Source: JAZKJD01 sp040384585 (GTDB lineage Bacteria > Pseudomonadota > Gammaproteobacteria > Diplorickettsiales > Diplorickettsiaceae). Taken from it: 64,000 bases of DNA. The notes beneath the pieces were generated by a model. That model saw only the letters and a program-made list of their open reading frames with translations, was not told the DNA's origin and did no database searches. The stretch spans positions 104,651-168,650 of the forward strand of contig JAZKJD010000012.1 in NCBI GenBank assembly GCA_040384585.1, in the 5' to 3' direction. Positions 8,916 through 17,131 of the stretch are shown piece by piece (within the stretch, counting starts at the first letter, position 1; each line of letters starts with the position of its first letter). The position numbers and the translations under genes are program-made.

Positions 8916-9155
8916 ATGGGTGTTCCAATCCGAATCGATGAATCAATATATAGGGCAGCGAAGAAGGTAGCTCGAGCTGAGTGTCGTTCTATTCCTAGTC
9001 AGATTGAATTTTGGGCAAAGATAGGAAAATGCGCGTTAGAAAATCCTGATTTACCTACTGAGTTTATAAAAGAGTTATTAATTTCAAAATTGACAGAACG
9101 ATCATTAGCGGAACCATTTAATTTTGAAGATGATGATGACAGATATCATTGTTAA
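8916..9155 (+). CDS. ParD-like antitoxin
   Basis: 79 residues matching the ParD-like antitoxin family (Pfam PF11903 by recall): MGVPIRIDESIYRAAKKVAR, then RSIPSQIEFWAKIGKCALEN, a very characteristic stretch. It probably binds DNA through an N-terminal ribbon-helix-helix and neutralises the downstream toxin with its acidic tail (FNFEDDDDRYHC). GAGAG (about 8905-8909) serves as Shine-Dalgarno. The end overlaps the toxin start, the usual arrangement of type II toxin-antitoxin pairs. Confidence 0.85.
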   Translation: MGVPIRIDESIYRAAKKVARAECRSIPSQIEFWAKIGKCALENPDLPTEFIKELLISKLTERSLAEPFNFEDDDDRYHC

Positions 9156-9417
9156 ACAAATGCCTGCATTTAAGAAAGTGTATAAAAAACTCTACGGGCA
9201 AGATAAAATAAAGGTCAATGAGGCAATCAAAGCGATTATTCATGATCCTAAAATAGGACAAGAAAAGAAGGGCGATTTATCGGATATATTTGTCTATAAA
9301 TTTAAAATAAAGTATCGCGAAATATTATTAGCTTATGAATGGGATACAAAACAGAGAGTTTTATTGGCAATGGGTGTTCACGAAAATTTTTATCGTGACT
9401 TGAAAAAACGGAGATAA
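9130..9417 (+). CDS. RelE/ParE-fold toxin
   Basis: About 95 residues with the compact basic fold of RelE/ParE toxins: VNEAIKAIIHDPKIGQEKKG, FVYKFKIKYREILLAYEWD and a C-terminal VHENFYRDLKKRR. RelE members cut ribosome-bound mRNA and ParE members poison gyrase; the sequence alone does not decide between them. A TTG at 9124 and ATGs at 9130, 9133 and 9136 are possible starts. ATG 9130 was chosen because TTG is rarer, but any of the ATGs is possible. It overlaps the antitoxin by about 26 bp. Confidence 0.8.
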   Translation: MMMTDIIVKQMPAFKKVYKKLYGQDKIKVNEAIKAIIHDPKIGQEKKGDLSDIFVYKFKIKYREILLAYEWDTKQRVLLAMGVHENFYRDLKKRR

Positions 9418-9422
9418 TTTTA

Positions 9423-9439
9423 GGTTTTGTCTCTAAAGT
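9423..9439. repeat. Left 17-bp inverted repeat bracketing epmB
   Basis: GGTTTTGTCTCTAAAGT, preceded by TA. Its partner at 10607-10623 is the reverse complement with one mismatch. No transposase lies between them. Confidence 0.7.
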
Positions 9440-9495
9440 GATAATTGTCGTCATAGTCAAGCAAAAACAGCGAAAAAAATGTATTCTTTCTTTCA

Positions 9496-9535
9496 TATAC
9501 CCATTATACTTGAAGTTGCGAATTCGCAACTTCAG
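9496..9535. repeat. Dispersed palindrome, well-preserved copy
   Basis: TATACCCATTATACTTGAAG then TTGCGAATTCGCAACTTCAG. The inner CTGAAGTTGCGAATTCGCAACTTCAG-type hairpin is nearly perfect around a GAATTC centre. A degenerate second half continues to about 9600 (TTCGCATCTTCAAGATGG ... GGTATATACCCGC). It occupies the spacer before epmB. Confidence 0.75.
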
Positions 9536-9607
9536 GTTTGAAAATTTCGCATCTTCAAGATGGCTTATGAATACGAGCGGTATATACCCGCAATATGATA
9601 AAAACCT

Positions 9608-10591
9608 ATGCAAGAACATTGGCAGACACTGCTTAAAGAAGTTATGACTTCTCCCGCAGAATTACTAGAACAACTTCGCTTAGATACCGGTTTATTGCCT
9701 GCCGCACGACGGGCAGCGCTATTATTTCCTTTACGTGTTCCACAAGGTTTTGTTTCTCGTATGCAGAAAGGCGATCCCCATGATCCTTTGCTGCGACAGG
9801 TGCTTCCTTTGGTAGAAGAAGAAATCGTAAGTCCTGGTTTTAGTCAGGATCCATTGAATGAAAAATCGGCTAATCCATTCCCGGGTTTATTGCATAAATA
9901 TCATGGCAGAGTCTTATTAACGCTTGCCGGTGCTTGTGCGGTTAATTGCCGTTATTGTTTTCGGCGTCATTTCCCCTATCGGGAAAATATTCCAGGAGGA
10001 AAAGCGTGGAAAAATATTTTGGCCTATATTCTTGCCGACACTACCATTTATGAAGTGATTTTAAGCGGTGGCGATCCTTTATTAGCGAATGATGACTATT
10101 TAGCAAGTTGTATTCAGGATCTTGCTAGGATTTCTCATCTGAAAATTTTACGACTCCATTCGCGATTACCGATTGTATTGCCTCAGCGAATAACCTCTGA
10201 TTTTGTAAAGGTGTTGACTTCAACCTCTTTACAGCCTGTTATGGTAGTTCACTGTAATCATGCCAATGAATTAGATGATTCAGTGGCCTCGGCAATCGAA
10301 TTGTTGCGACAAAATAAAGTTACTGTATTAAATCAATCCGTTTTATTGAAAGGTGTTAATGATTCAGTAGAAGCGTTGGTTAATTTGAGTCAACGTTTAT
10401 TTGAGTTTGGAATTTTACCATATTATTTGCATCTATTGGATAAAGTACAAGGTGCTGCACATTTTGCAGTCAGTGAAACGAAAGCAAGGGAACTAATAAG
10501 CGGTATACACGCTATCTTAGCGGGTTATTTGGTTCCTAAATTAGTTAAAGAAGAGTGTGGTGCTAAATCTAAACTATCGATAACGTTATAG
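9608..10591 (+). CDS. epmB: EF-P beta-lysylation protein EpmB (lysine 2,3-aminomutase)
   Basis: Radical-SAM, PLP-dependent enzyme that turns L-lysine into beta-lysine, which EpmA then attaches to elongation factor P. The radical SAM cluster motif is Cys110-x3-Cys114-x2-Cys117 (CAVNCRYC), followed by RRHFPY as in the family. EVILSGGDPLLANDDYL and LHSRLPIVLPQRIT are further landmarks. The 327 residues match the short EpmB class, not the longer clostridial aminomutase. ATG 9608 gives the standard N-terminus. epmA and efp are not in the window. The gene sits alone between two inverted repeats. Confidence 0.93.
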   Translation: MQEHWQTLLKEVMTSPAELLEQLRLDTGLLPAARRAALLFPLRVPQGFVSRMQKGDPHDPLLRQVLPLVEEEIVSPGFSQDPLNEKSANPFPGLLHKYHGRVLLTLAGACAVNCRYCFRRHFPYRENIPGGKAWKNILAYILADTTIYEVILSGGDPLLANDDYLASCIQDLARISHLKILRLHSRLPIVLPQRITSDFVKVLTSTSLQPVMVVHCNHANELDDSVASAIELLRQNKVTVLNQSVLLKGVNDSVEALVNLSQRLFEFGILPYYLHLLDKVQGAAHFAVSETKARELISGIHAILAGYLVPKLVKEECGAKSKLSITL

Positions 10592-10606
10592 GAATGACAC
10601 AAGGGG

Positions 10607-10623
10607 ACTTTAGAGACAGAACC
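10607..10623. repeat. Right 17-bp inverted repeat bracketing epmB
   Basis: ACTTTAGAGACAGAACC followed by TA. It is the reverse complement of 9423-9439 with a single T/C difference. Together they delimit about 1.2 kb containing only epmB and a repeat. Confidence 0.7.
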
Positions 10624-10635
10624 TAATCACTAATT

Positions 10636-11490
10636 TTAAAAGTGTAGCCTGGATGCGGTTGATTCGCTTAATGTCGGGGAGTCATTCAATAATTCAGCAA
10701 GAGATTTTTCGTTTTTGTTCCAATCTAAGATACCAATGTTGTATTGTGCTAATTTTTTTTCTATTTCGTTATTTAGTTCATCTTTTTGTATTGAATGTCT
10801 AATAGGGTTTATAGGCCGAATATACTTGATATTAAGTGGAGTTGGTTTAAGTTCAAGTGAAGAAAAGAAATTTATTTTTGTAGGACAGGCTGTGTTTTCT
10901 AAGATTTTAGTAATAATATTGTCAAGCAGTTCAGCTTTTGATTTTCCCGAAGTGTCGCTTGCATGAAGTGGAATACCTTTAATCGTTTTAATTTCAAATG
11001 ATTTATCTAAAAGCGGATCGAGTATATTAGCTTCGTACAAGTCATATAGTATTTTTCTTGGATAAGCATCACTAATAAAAACAAGTTCTTGATTTGGAGG
11101 CTGATGGTAATGGATTGCTTGTTCCAATGAGGGTTTGTATTGATTGACATTGGGTTGAGCCGCTAACCATGCTTCATTAAGCTCCTGAGGTGATAGCGTT
11201 ATACCTGCCGTCAACTTCCTATTAATATAGGGCTTCATCGGCGAGCGATATATCCTAGTCTTTTGCCTTAAAGAGAGAATCATTTTTTTTCTAAAGTTTT
11301 CTTCGCCTAGCGTAAGGTCTGTTATATCATTTTTATTTTCCTGGATAACTTCATGGATAGCTTTTTTTATTTTGAGGGGCTGCAGATCAGGGCATTTTTT
11401 GTAGATTAATTGGTAAAGAACATCAACCATCTTAGAAATGTCTGGCGTTACTATGTCATCCAGATTCATAATCCCTATGATTCTTTTCAT
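10636..11490 (-). CDS. Unknown protein, possible degenerate HAD-like fold (284 aa)
   Basis: No confident family match. There is no signal peptide or membrane segment, so it is probably cytoplasmic or secreted by the type IV system. Three stretches recall the haloacid dehalogenase fold: RIIGIMNLDDIVTPD (about residues 3-17) in the place of the FDLDDTLTP motif but with Asn where the nucleophilic Asp belongs, QELVFISDAYPRK as a motif II candidate, and GKSKAELLDNII with a Lys as in motif III. If that reading is right the protein would lack phosphatase activity. Convergent with epmB and divergent from fumC. Confidence 0.75.
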   Translation of the reverse strand: MKRIIGIMNLDDIVTPDISKMVDVLYQLIYKKCPDLQPLKIKKAIHEVIQENKNDITDLTLGEENFRKKMILSLRQKTRIYRSPMKPYINRKLTAGITLSPQELNEAWLAAQPNVNQYKPSLEQAIHYHQPPNQELVFISDAYPRKILYDLYEANILDPLLDKSFEIKTIKGIPLHASDTSGKSKAELLDNIITKILENTACPTKINFFSSLELKPTPLNIKYIRPINPIRHSIQKDELNNEIEKKLAQYNIGILDWNKNEKSLAELLNDSPTLSESTASRLHF

Positions 11491-11613
11491 TTTTTCAGTC
11501 CTTTAAAAGGTCAGGAGTGTAATCAAGTTGATCTACAAAAACAAGCTGATTGAGAAACAAACATTAGGTTCTCTCTCTCATGATAAATGCTTATATTTTC
11601 TTATATAAAAGCG

Positions 11614-11619
11614 TATAAT
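11614..11619 (+). promoter_or_regulatory. Possible -10 box in the fumC leader region
   Basis: TATAAT at 11614-11619 in the 318-bp gap between the unknown gene and fumC. The best -35 at correct spacing is only TTATAT (11591-11596). If used, the transcript would run through the whole inverted-repeat element before fumC. Confidence 0.35.
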
Positions 11620-11646
11620 AACGGCCAAAATTTCGAGTGTCAGCGC

Positions 11647-11796
11647 TTATTGCATTTAACGAAAATACTAACAGCAGGTATAGCTAGGGGTGACGGCGAA
11701 ATGCGTTTTTTTGTAGCGGTGTAACCCGCTAACAAAAAAATGTATTCGTCGGCAGGACCCCGAGCTCGTAGTTAATCATTTAGTTAAATGCAATAA
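11647..11796. repeat. 150-bp inverted-repeat element (MITE-like), copy 1
   Basis: Perfect 14-bp terminal inverted repeats, TTATTGCATTTAAC (11647-11660) and GTTAAATGCAATAA (11783-11796), enclose an almost fully palindromic interior: TTTTTTTGTAGCGG then TGTAA then CCCGCTAACAAAAAAA. The motifs GGGGTGAC and GGCAGGACCCC lie near the two sides. A related element is at 37423-37579. It has no coding capacity and fills most of the spacer before fumC, so its RNA would fold into a long hairpin in the leader. Confidence 0.75.
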
Positions 11797-11808
11797 TTTA
11801 GGGGTTTT

Positions 11809-13221
11809 ATGTCAGAAAATCAAAAGATGGTGCGAACTGAAAACGATAGTATGGGTGCTATTGAGGTTCCTATGGAACACTATTGGGGTGCACAAACCCA
11901 ACGTAGTTTGCAGCATTTTGCAATTGCTAACGATAGAATGCCGTTGGGAGTTATCCATGCTTTTGGATTGTTAAAAGAAGCTGCTGCCAGCGCAAATCAT
12001 GATTTAGGATTATTGCCCAAGGGAAAAGCTGAGTTAATTATCCGTGCTGCCAGAGAAGTCAGATCGGGGCGGCGCGATAACGAGTTTCCTTTGCGCGTTT
12101 GGCAGACCGGTAGTGGCACACAAAGTAATATGAATGTCAACGAAGTCATTGCTAATCTAGCGATTGAATTTGCCGGCGGTAGGCGGGGTAGTAAAAATCC
12201 TATCCATCCTAATGACGACGTTAATAAGTCACAATCGTCTAATGATACTTTTCCTACTGCTATGTATATTGCGGCTGTATTAGCGCTAGCAAAGCAATTA
12301 TTTCCTTCTTTGAAAGCATTACGAGATGGCTTAGATGAAAAGGTGAAAGAATTTAACGGTATTATTAAGGTAGGGCGTACCCATTTACAAGACGCGGTTC
12401 CTTTAACCTTAGGACAAGAATTTTCAGCGTATGTGGAGCAACTAGATGCAGCCGCGATCGCGATTGAACAATCTTTAACGGGTCTTTATTCTTTGGCGAT
12501 TGGTGGAACAGCCGTAGGAACAGGTTTAAATACACATCCAAAATTTGCAGAGTTAACTGCAAAAATTATCGCTAATGAAACAGGGCTACCCTTTATTTCC
12601 GCGAAAAATAAATTTTCGGCCTTAGCATCGCATGATGCTTTGGTATTTGCCAGCGGCGCGTTAAAGACATTGGCCTGTGCTTTAATGAAAATGGCTAACG
12701 ATATTCGCTGGCTAGGTTCTGGGCCACGTTGTGGTTTGGGTGAATTAATTTTACCCGAAAATGAACCGGGTTCTTCCATTATGCCAGGAAAAATTAATCC
12801 CACCCAGTGTGAAGCGATGACCATGGTTTGTGTACAAGTGATGGGAAATGATGCCGCGATCACTATCGCGGGTAGCCAGGGTAATTTTGAATTAAATGTA
12901 TTTAAACCCGTAATGATTTATAACTTTCTTCATTCAGTTGATTTATTAAGCGATGCTTGTCATTTATTCAACCTTTATTGCGTTAAGGGCTTAAAAGCGA
13001 ATAAACAAAAAATTAAAAGCTTCCTTGAGCATTCGTTGATGTTGGTAACGGCGTTAAATCCGGTGATAGGTTATGATAAAGCGGCTGAGATTGCCCATAA
13101 AGCGTTACAGGAAGAAACGAGTTTGCGTGAAGCTTGTTTGAGCTTAGGGTATTTAACCGCTCAGCAATTTGATGAAGCGGTTAATCCTGAAAAAATGTTA
13201 GGTCCCGCTTCTGTCCGCTGA
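11809..13221 (+). CDS. fumC: Class II fumarate hydratase
   Basis: Iron-independent fumarase of the TCA cycle (fumarate to L-malate), cytoplasmic homotetramer. It has 470 residues, normal length. The N-terminal METDSMG-like region reads RTENDSMGAIEVPMEHYWGA, TGSGTQSNMNVNEVIAN and GRTHLQDAVPLTLGQEFSAY carry active-site residues, and GSSIMPGKINPTQCEA is the superfamily signature. ATG 11809 is preceded by AGGGG (about 11799-11804). The MITE-like element lies directly upstream and may affect expression. Confidence 0.97.
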   Translation: MSENQKMVRTENDSMGAIEVPMEHYWGAQTQRSLQHFAIANDRMPLGVIHAFGLLKEAAASANHDLGLLPKGKAELIIRAAREVRSGRRDNEFPLRVWQTGSGTQSNMNVNEVIANLAIEFAGGRRGSKNPIHPNDDVNKSQSSNDTFPTAMYIAAVLALAKQLFPSLKALRDGLDEKVKEFNGIIKVGRTHLQDAVPLTLGQEFSAYVEQLDAAAIAIEQSLTGLYSLAIGGTAVGTGLNTHPKFAELTAKIIANETGLPFISAKNKFSALASHDALVFASGALKTLACALMKMANDIRWLGSGPRCGLGELILPENEPGSSIMPGKINPTQCEAMTMVCVQVMGNDAAITIAGSQGNFELNVFKPVMIYNFLHSVDLLSDACHLFNLYCVKGLKANKQKIKSFLEHSLMLVTALNPVIGYDKAAEIAHKALQEETSLREACLSLGYLTAQQFDEAVNPEKMLGPASVR

Positions 13222-13252
13222 AATCGCAGCAGTACAAAAAATAAAAATAGTC

Positions 13253-13348
13253 CGTCATGGCGAGGCCGAAACGTCAGTGAGGCCGTGGCCATCCAGAAAA
13301 AATGAAGCGTTTCCCTGGATTGCCGCGCGCTACGCGCTCGCAATGACG
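13253..13348. repeat. Palindromic repeat after fumC
   Basis: CGTCATGGCGAG (13253-13264) and CTCGCAATGACG (13337-13348) are reverse complements apart from one base. Inside, GGCCATCCAG pairs with CTGGATTGCC. This resembles the TGGATTGC/CTCGCAATGAC repeats widespread in intracellular bacterial genomes. The GC-rich character stands out from the surroundings. It could also act as a fumC terminator hairpin, though no T run follows. Confidence 0.7.
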
Positions 13349-13457
13349 AAAAATGCTTTACTACCGACTGAACAAAAATTAGCTGTTTTTTCAATAGCGT
13401 AAATTCAAACATGATTTTTTGTCCTGTGCTGAGTTCTGAAATGCAGGGAAGTATTAG

Positions 13458-14978
13458 ATGGATAGCATCGATTTTGATAATTATGAAAATTCACTCCTAA
13501 TGGATGGTCTTTCGAAAAGCTATATCCGTTATATTTTCAAGCTTATATCTAATTCGGAAATACTGGACATCGAATTTGTACTTGGATATTTCTTAGAAGA
13601 TTTAATCTGTTTTTATTTAAAGAATAAAAAAATCTTAGAAAATTATTCGCCAGAACAATCTGCTAGGCATTTTTTTAGCCAGTTTTTACAGTATCTTTTT
13701 TGTAATTTAGTCAATCATGTCGGTCAAGTTTATGCTAAGCAAAGTGCATTCCTTATAGTAACGAAGTATTCAGATCATTTTTTTTATAAAATAAAACTTG
13801 CTGATGAAAATCTAGTAACGCTTTGGGTAGCACCAAATACAAAAAATACCGCTTTGATCGAAGCCTGTGAAAAAGTGGATCTCAAAGGGACAATAAAGGT
13901 TCTAGAACTTTTAATAGCTGCTTTTGAGGTCAATAAAAAAGAAAGATTTAATGAGTCAGAATTAGAAGATTATCTTCTGCAAGAGAATCATGCTGGCTTT
14001 TCGGCACTGACAGTCGCATGGTCGAAAAGTCGAAGTTTTATAGTAGATTGCTTATTAAATTTAGGGAAGCGGATTAATAAACATCCGAGATTATTTCAAG
14101 GGTTTTTATTTCAGCTTGACAAGGAAGGGAAAACCGCCTTAATGAGGGCGATTGAAAATGATAATAAGGATTTACTGCGTTCCGTGGTAGAGGGGACTGG
14201 GCTAGTTTATAAAAGTAAGTTAACGGTAAGAACGCTGTTAGCCTACCAAGATAAAGAGGGAAGTACTGCACTTATCAAGTCTGCGAAAAAAAATAATGTA
14301 GATTTTTTAAGAACTTTATTCGATTATGCTGTGATGGCTTTTAGAGGTGACGAAAATCTAGGATTTAAACTCTTTATTTTGCGTGCGGATCGTAAAGGGC
14401 TCACACCTTTGTTAGCAGCCAGTCGACAGGGAAATAGAGAAGCGATAGCGATGATTTTTTCATTTGCCAAAAAAACGGATCCCATCATGCTATCACTGTT
14501 ACACAGTTTAATCATGCATCAAGATCAGCCAGAATATTCCGCATTAATGTATGCCTGCGAAGCAGGCCATGTTGATTGTGTAGAGTATCTATTAAATATT
14601 TTGCTTTATCTACAGGTGTGTATGCCATCTACTAAAGGAATGCTTCTTCAAGGCTTAAATTTAAGGAATGAAGAAGGAGATTCTGTATTTGAATTAGCAG
14701 AAAAAAAAGGATATGTTGAGATAGTGGAAGCATTAACTAAAGTGTTTAATGTTGCTTCCTTAGAAAATCGTGGATCACTTTTGAAACTACTACTAACTCG
14801 GATTTATCAGAAAGATCATACTCCCTCTGATACTGATATTTTTTCAGATTGGGAATTTATTAGAAATCTAGATCGTATGGATGGAGACAAGCGACGAGAT
14901 AGTGATCCTTGGTTTTTTTCACAAGACTACCCATCTTCTTCAGAAAGCTCAGGTATGCGAAGACGCTGTAGTTACTAG
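13458..14978 (+). CDS. Ankyrin repeat protein (506 aa), candidate Dot/Icm effector
   Basis: Five to six ankyrin repeats at about residues 170-430, for example KEGKTALMRAIENDNKDLLR, KEGSTALIKSAKKNNVDFLR, RKGLTPLLAASRQGNREAI and YSALMYACEAGHVDCVEYLL. The N-terminal 150 residues are helical and unrecognised. The C-terminal tail is polar and Ser/Asp-rich. There is no signal peptide. Ankyrin proteins of Legionellales often bind host proteins after type IV secretion, but export is an inference from class and genome context. It stands alone between fumC and dapF and is AT-rich like the other effector-like genes. Confidence 0.88.
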   Translation: MDSIDFDNYENSLLMDGLSKSYIRYIFKLISNSEILDIEFVLGYFLEDLICFYLKNKKILENYSPEQSARHFFSQFLQYLFCNLVNHVGQVYAKQSAFLIVTKYSDHFFYKIKLADENLVTLWVAPNTKNTALIEACEKVDLKGTIKVLELLIAAFEVNKKERFNESELEDYLLQENHAGFSALTVAWSKSRSFIVDCLLNLGKRINKHPRLFQGFLFQLDKEGKTALMRAIENDNKDLLRSVVEGTGLVYKSKLTVRTLLAYQDKEGSTALIKSAKKNNVDFLRTLFDYAVMAFRGDENLGFKLFILRADRKGLTPLLAASRQGNREAIAMIFSFAKKTDPIMLSLLHSLIMHQDQPEYSALMYACEAGHVDCVEYLLNILLYLQVCMPSTKGMLLQGLNLRNEEGDSVFELAEKKGYVEIVEALTKVFNVASLENRGSLLKLLLTRIYQKDHTPSDTDIFSDWEFIRNLDRMDGDKRRDSDPWFFSQDYPSSSESSGMRRRCSY

Positions 14979-14990
14979 GGCGTATCGTTT

Positions 14991-15830
14991 TCAATTAAGC
15001 GTAATTTCACCATAAAATCCCATTTCGCCTTTTCCAGTTAATAACACAGGTGATGTGTTTCCTTGCCACTTGACGTCAAGTGTACCACCCGGTAAATGTA
15101 CTTTGACTTCACTATTCAATTGCTTAAGCAAGCGGCCGGTAATAACGGCGGCACAGGCGCCACTACCACAGGCCTGTGTTTCTCCTACGCCGCGTTCGTA
15201 AACACGCAAACCAATTTGTTTTGGACTTTGGATCTTCATGAATTCTACATTGGTTCCTTGCGGAAAATGAGGATGAGGGGATTGATTGAGATAGGCACCT
15301 AGTTCTTCTATGGGTGCTTTTTCTAAGTGATCGACTTGCAGGACACAATGTGGATTCCCTAGGGAAAGAACGCAACAATCAAAACGTCCAAAAGGAGTTT
15401 CTAAGGGATAAATGGGGCCGGGTAAAGAACTGATAAAGGGAATTTTCTCCGGATCAAAAATAGGTGCCCCTAGATTGGCAGTGACTTCATTTTCTTTCTC
15501 TAACGTTAGTTCTAACAATCCCGCTTTGCTTGTAATGCGGATGGGATTTTCTGTGCATAATTTTTCTGATAATAAAAATTGAGCGACACAAAGCGCACCA
15601 TTACCACACTGTGCTACCTCATTACCATTCGCATTAAAAATACGATAATGAAAATGGGCTTGCTTATTGCGTGGCTTTTCTATTAATAATAGTTGGTCAA
15701 ACCCGATGCCTTTGTTCCTATCGGCCCATTGACGTATTAATTTGGCATTGGGTTTGAAAGATTGCTTTATTCCATCGATGACAACAAAATCATTGCTTAG
15801 TAAATGCATTTTTTTGAAGGCAACTTTCAT
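14991..15830 (-). CDS. dapF: Diaminopimelate epimerase
   Basis: Converts LL- to meso-diaminopimelate for lysine and peptidoglycan synthesis. The start at 15830 (MKVAFKKMHLLSNDFVVIDG) matches the family N-terminus; an in-frame ATG at 15839 is also possible. The two catalytic cysteines are in AQCGNGALC and in GVGETQACGSGACAA. NPHCVLQV and EFMK are further family landmarks. Total about 279 residues, normal. It lies 29 bp downstream of lysA and probably shares its transcript. Confidence 0.95.
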   Translation of the reverse strand: MKVAFKKMHLLSNDFVVIDGIKQSFKPNAKLIRQWADRNKGIGFDQLLLIEKPRNKQAHFHYRIFNANGNEVAQCGNGALCVAQFLLSEKLCTENPIRITSKAGLLELTLEKENEVTANLGAPIFDPEKIPFISSLPGPIYPLETPFGRFDCCVLSLGNPHCVLQVDHLEKAPIEELGAYLNQSPHPHFPQGTNVEFMKIQSPKQIGLRVYERGVGETQACGSGACAAVITGRLLKQLNSEVKVHLPGGTLDVKWQGNTSPVLLTGKGEMGFYGEITLN

Positions 15831-15857
15831 AACAGTCATTTCTTTAAAGACTCGCGG

Positions 15858-15878
15858 CTTCAAGTATAATGGGTATAG
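15858..15878. repeat. Half copy of the dispersed palindrome at the lysA/dapF junction
   Basis: CTTCAAGTATAATGGGTATA, the right arm of the element. It overlaps the last codons and the stop codon of lysA, so the C-terminal YTHYT of LysA is encoded by the repeat. Confidence 0.6.
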
Positions 15879-17131
15879 TAATTTAATGCTGGGATTTCAT
15901 TAGACCAGCCTTGTTCCACCGTTTCACGTGAGCGAATTAACGTAGCAGTATTTTTATTAACTATAATTTCTGCACTCCGCGGTCTAGAATTATAGTTGGA
16001 ACTCATAGAAAAACCATAAGCTCCACAATCTAGAATGGCTAAGTTATCGCCAGATTGAACCCGTAGTTTTTTGTTTTTCCCCAAGAAATCACCGCTTTCA
16101 CAGAGTGGGCCTACGATATCATAAACTGTTTCATGGATCTCGGGGCGTAAATCAACTGCTTGGATAGTTTGTTGTGACTGATAAAGTGCAGGGCGTAGTA
16201 GATCGTTCATGCCAGCATCAACAATGGCGAAATTTTTGTGGCCGTTGTTCTTGAGGTATTCAATATGGGTAACGAGTATGCCAGCTTTAGCTATTAGGGA
16301 ACGTCCTGGTTCGATAATCAAACGTAGGCGAGCATTTTTTTGTATCAGTTTTTCTAAAACTTTTTTACAGTATTCCTGTACGGAGGGAATCCTTTCTTGA
16401 TGGTAGGAAATACCTAAACCACCCCCTATATTAATATCTTGCAAGATTATCTTTTCTTTCGTTAACTGTTTGGAAAGTGTTAAGAGCTGTTCAATGGCCT
16501 GTAGAAAAGGTTGCAGTGTGGTTAATTGGGAGCCTAAATGGCAAGCGATCCCCTGAACCTGTAGATGCTTCGATTTTGCTGCCAAGCGATACAGAGGCAG
16601 TGCATCTTGTTCGTTTATGCCAAACTTCGTTTCTTTCAATCCAGTGGTAATATAAGGGTGGGTATTGGCATCAATATCAGGATTGATACGTAATGCGATA
16701 GAAGCGACAGTGTTTATATTTTTTGCTTCTTCTTCAATCCTTAGTAACTCTTCATGAGACTCTACATTAAAGCATGCGATATTGGCTTGCAGCGCTTCCC
16801 TAATTTCTTTTCTACTTTTGCCTACCCCTGAAAAAATACTTTTTTCAGGGTTACCGCCAGCTGCAATTACCCTAGCGAGCTCTCCGCCAGAAACAATATC
16901 GAAACCGGCGCCCAGTTTTGCAAGGATAGCGAGAATGGAGAGATTAGAATTTGCCTTAACGGCATAACAGATCTGATGGGAATATTCTGCTAGCGCATCA
17001 CAAAAGGTGTTCCACTGTTTTATTAATTCCGCATAGGAATAAATATAACAGGGCGTACCATACTGTTTTACGATGCGGCTTACAGGAAGATTTTCGACCT
17101 GCAGATGATTGTTTACATAATGAAAGGACAT
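15860..17131 (-). CDS. lysA: Diaminopimelate decarboxylase
   Basis: PLP enzyme (alanine racemase fold, decarboxylase group IV) producing L-lysine from meso-DAP. It has 423 residues. The PLP lysine is in ICYAVKANSNLSIL (about residues 56-69), HLGSQL and the INIGGGLG glycine loop are present, and CESGDFLGKNK contains the active-site Cys of the family. It follows lptM with no spacer (TAA directly before ATG) and precedes dapF; both enzymes act on DAP. Confidence 0.96.
   Translation of the reverse strand: MSFHYVNNHLQVENLPVSRIVKQYGTPCYIYSYAELIKQWNTFCDALAEYSHQICYAVKANSNLSILAILAKLGAGFDIVSGGELARVIAAGGNPEKSIFSGVGKSRKEIREALQANIACFNVESHEELLRIEEEAKNINTVASIALRINPDIDANTHPYITTGLKETKFGINEQDALPLYRLAAKSKHLQVQGIACHLGSQLTTLQPFLQAIEQLLTLSKQLTKEKIILQDINIGGGLGISYHQERIPSVQEYCKKVLEKLIQKNARLRLIIEPGRSLIAKAGILVTHIEYLKNNGHKNFAIVDAGMNDLLRPALYQSQQTIQAVDLRPEIHETVYDIVGPLCESGDFLGKNKKLRVQSGDNLAILDCGAYGFSMSSNYNSRPRSAEIIVNKNTATLIRSRETVEQGWSNEIPALNYYTHYT

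Noticed and set aside
9438..9647. 69-codon frame across the dispersed palindrome before epmB
   Set aside because: It runs through repeat DNA and into epmB in another frame; no support for translation.
12486..12863. 125-codon frame antisense to fumC
   Set aside because: Shadow of a strongly conserved gene; no ribosome binding site and no family character.
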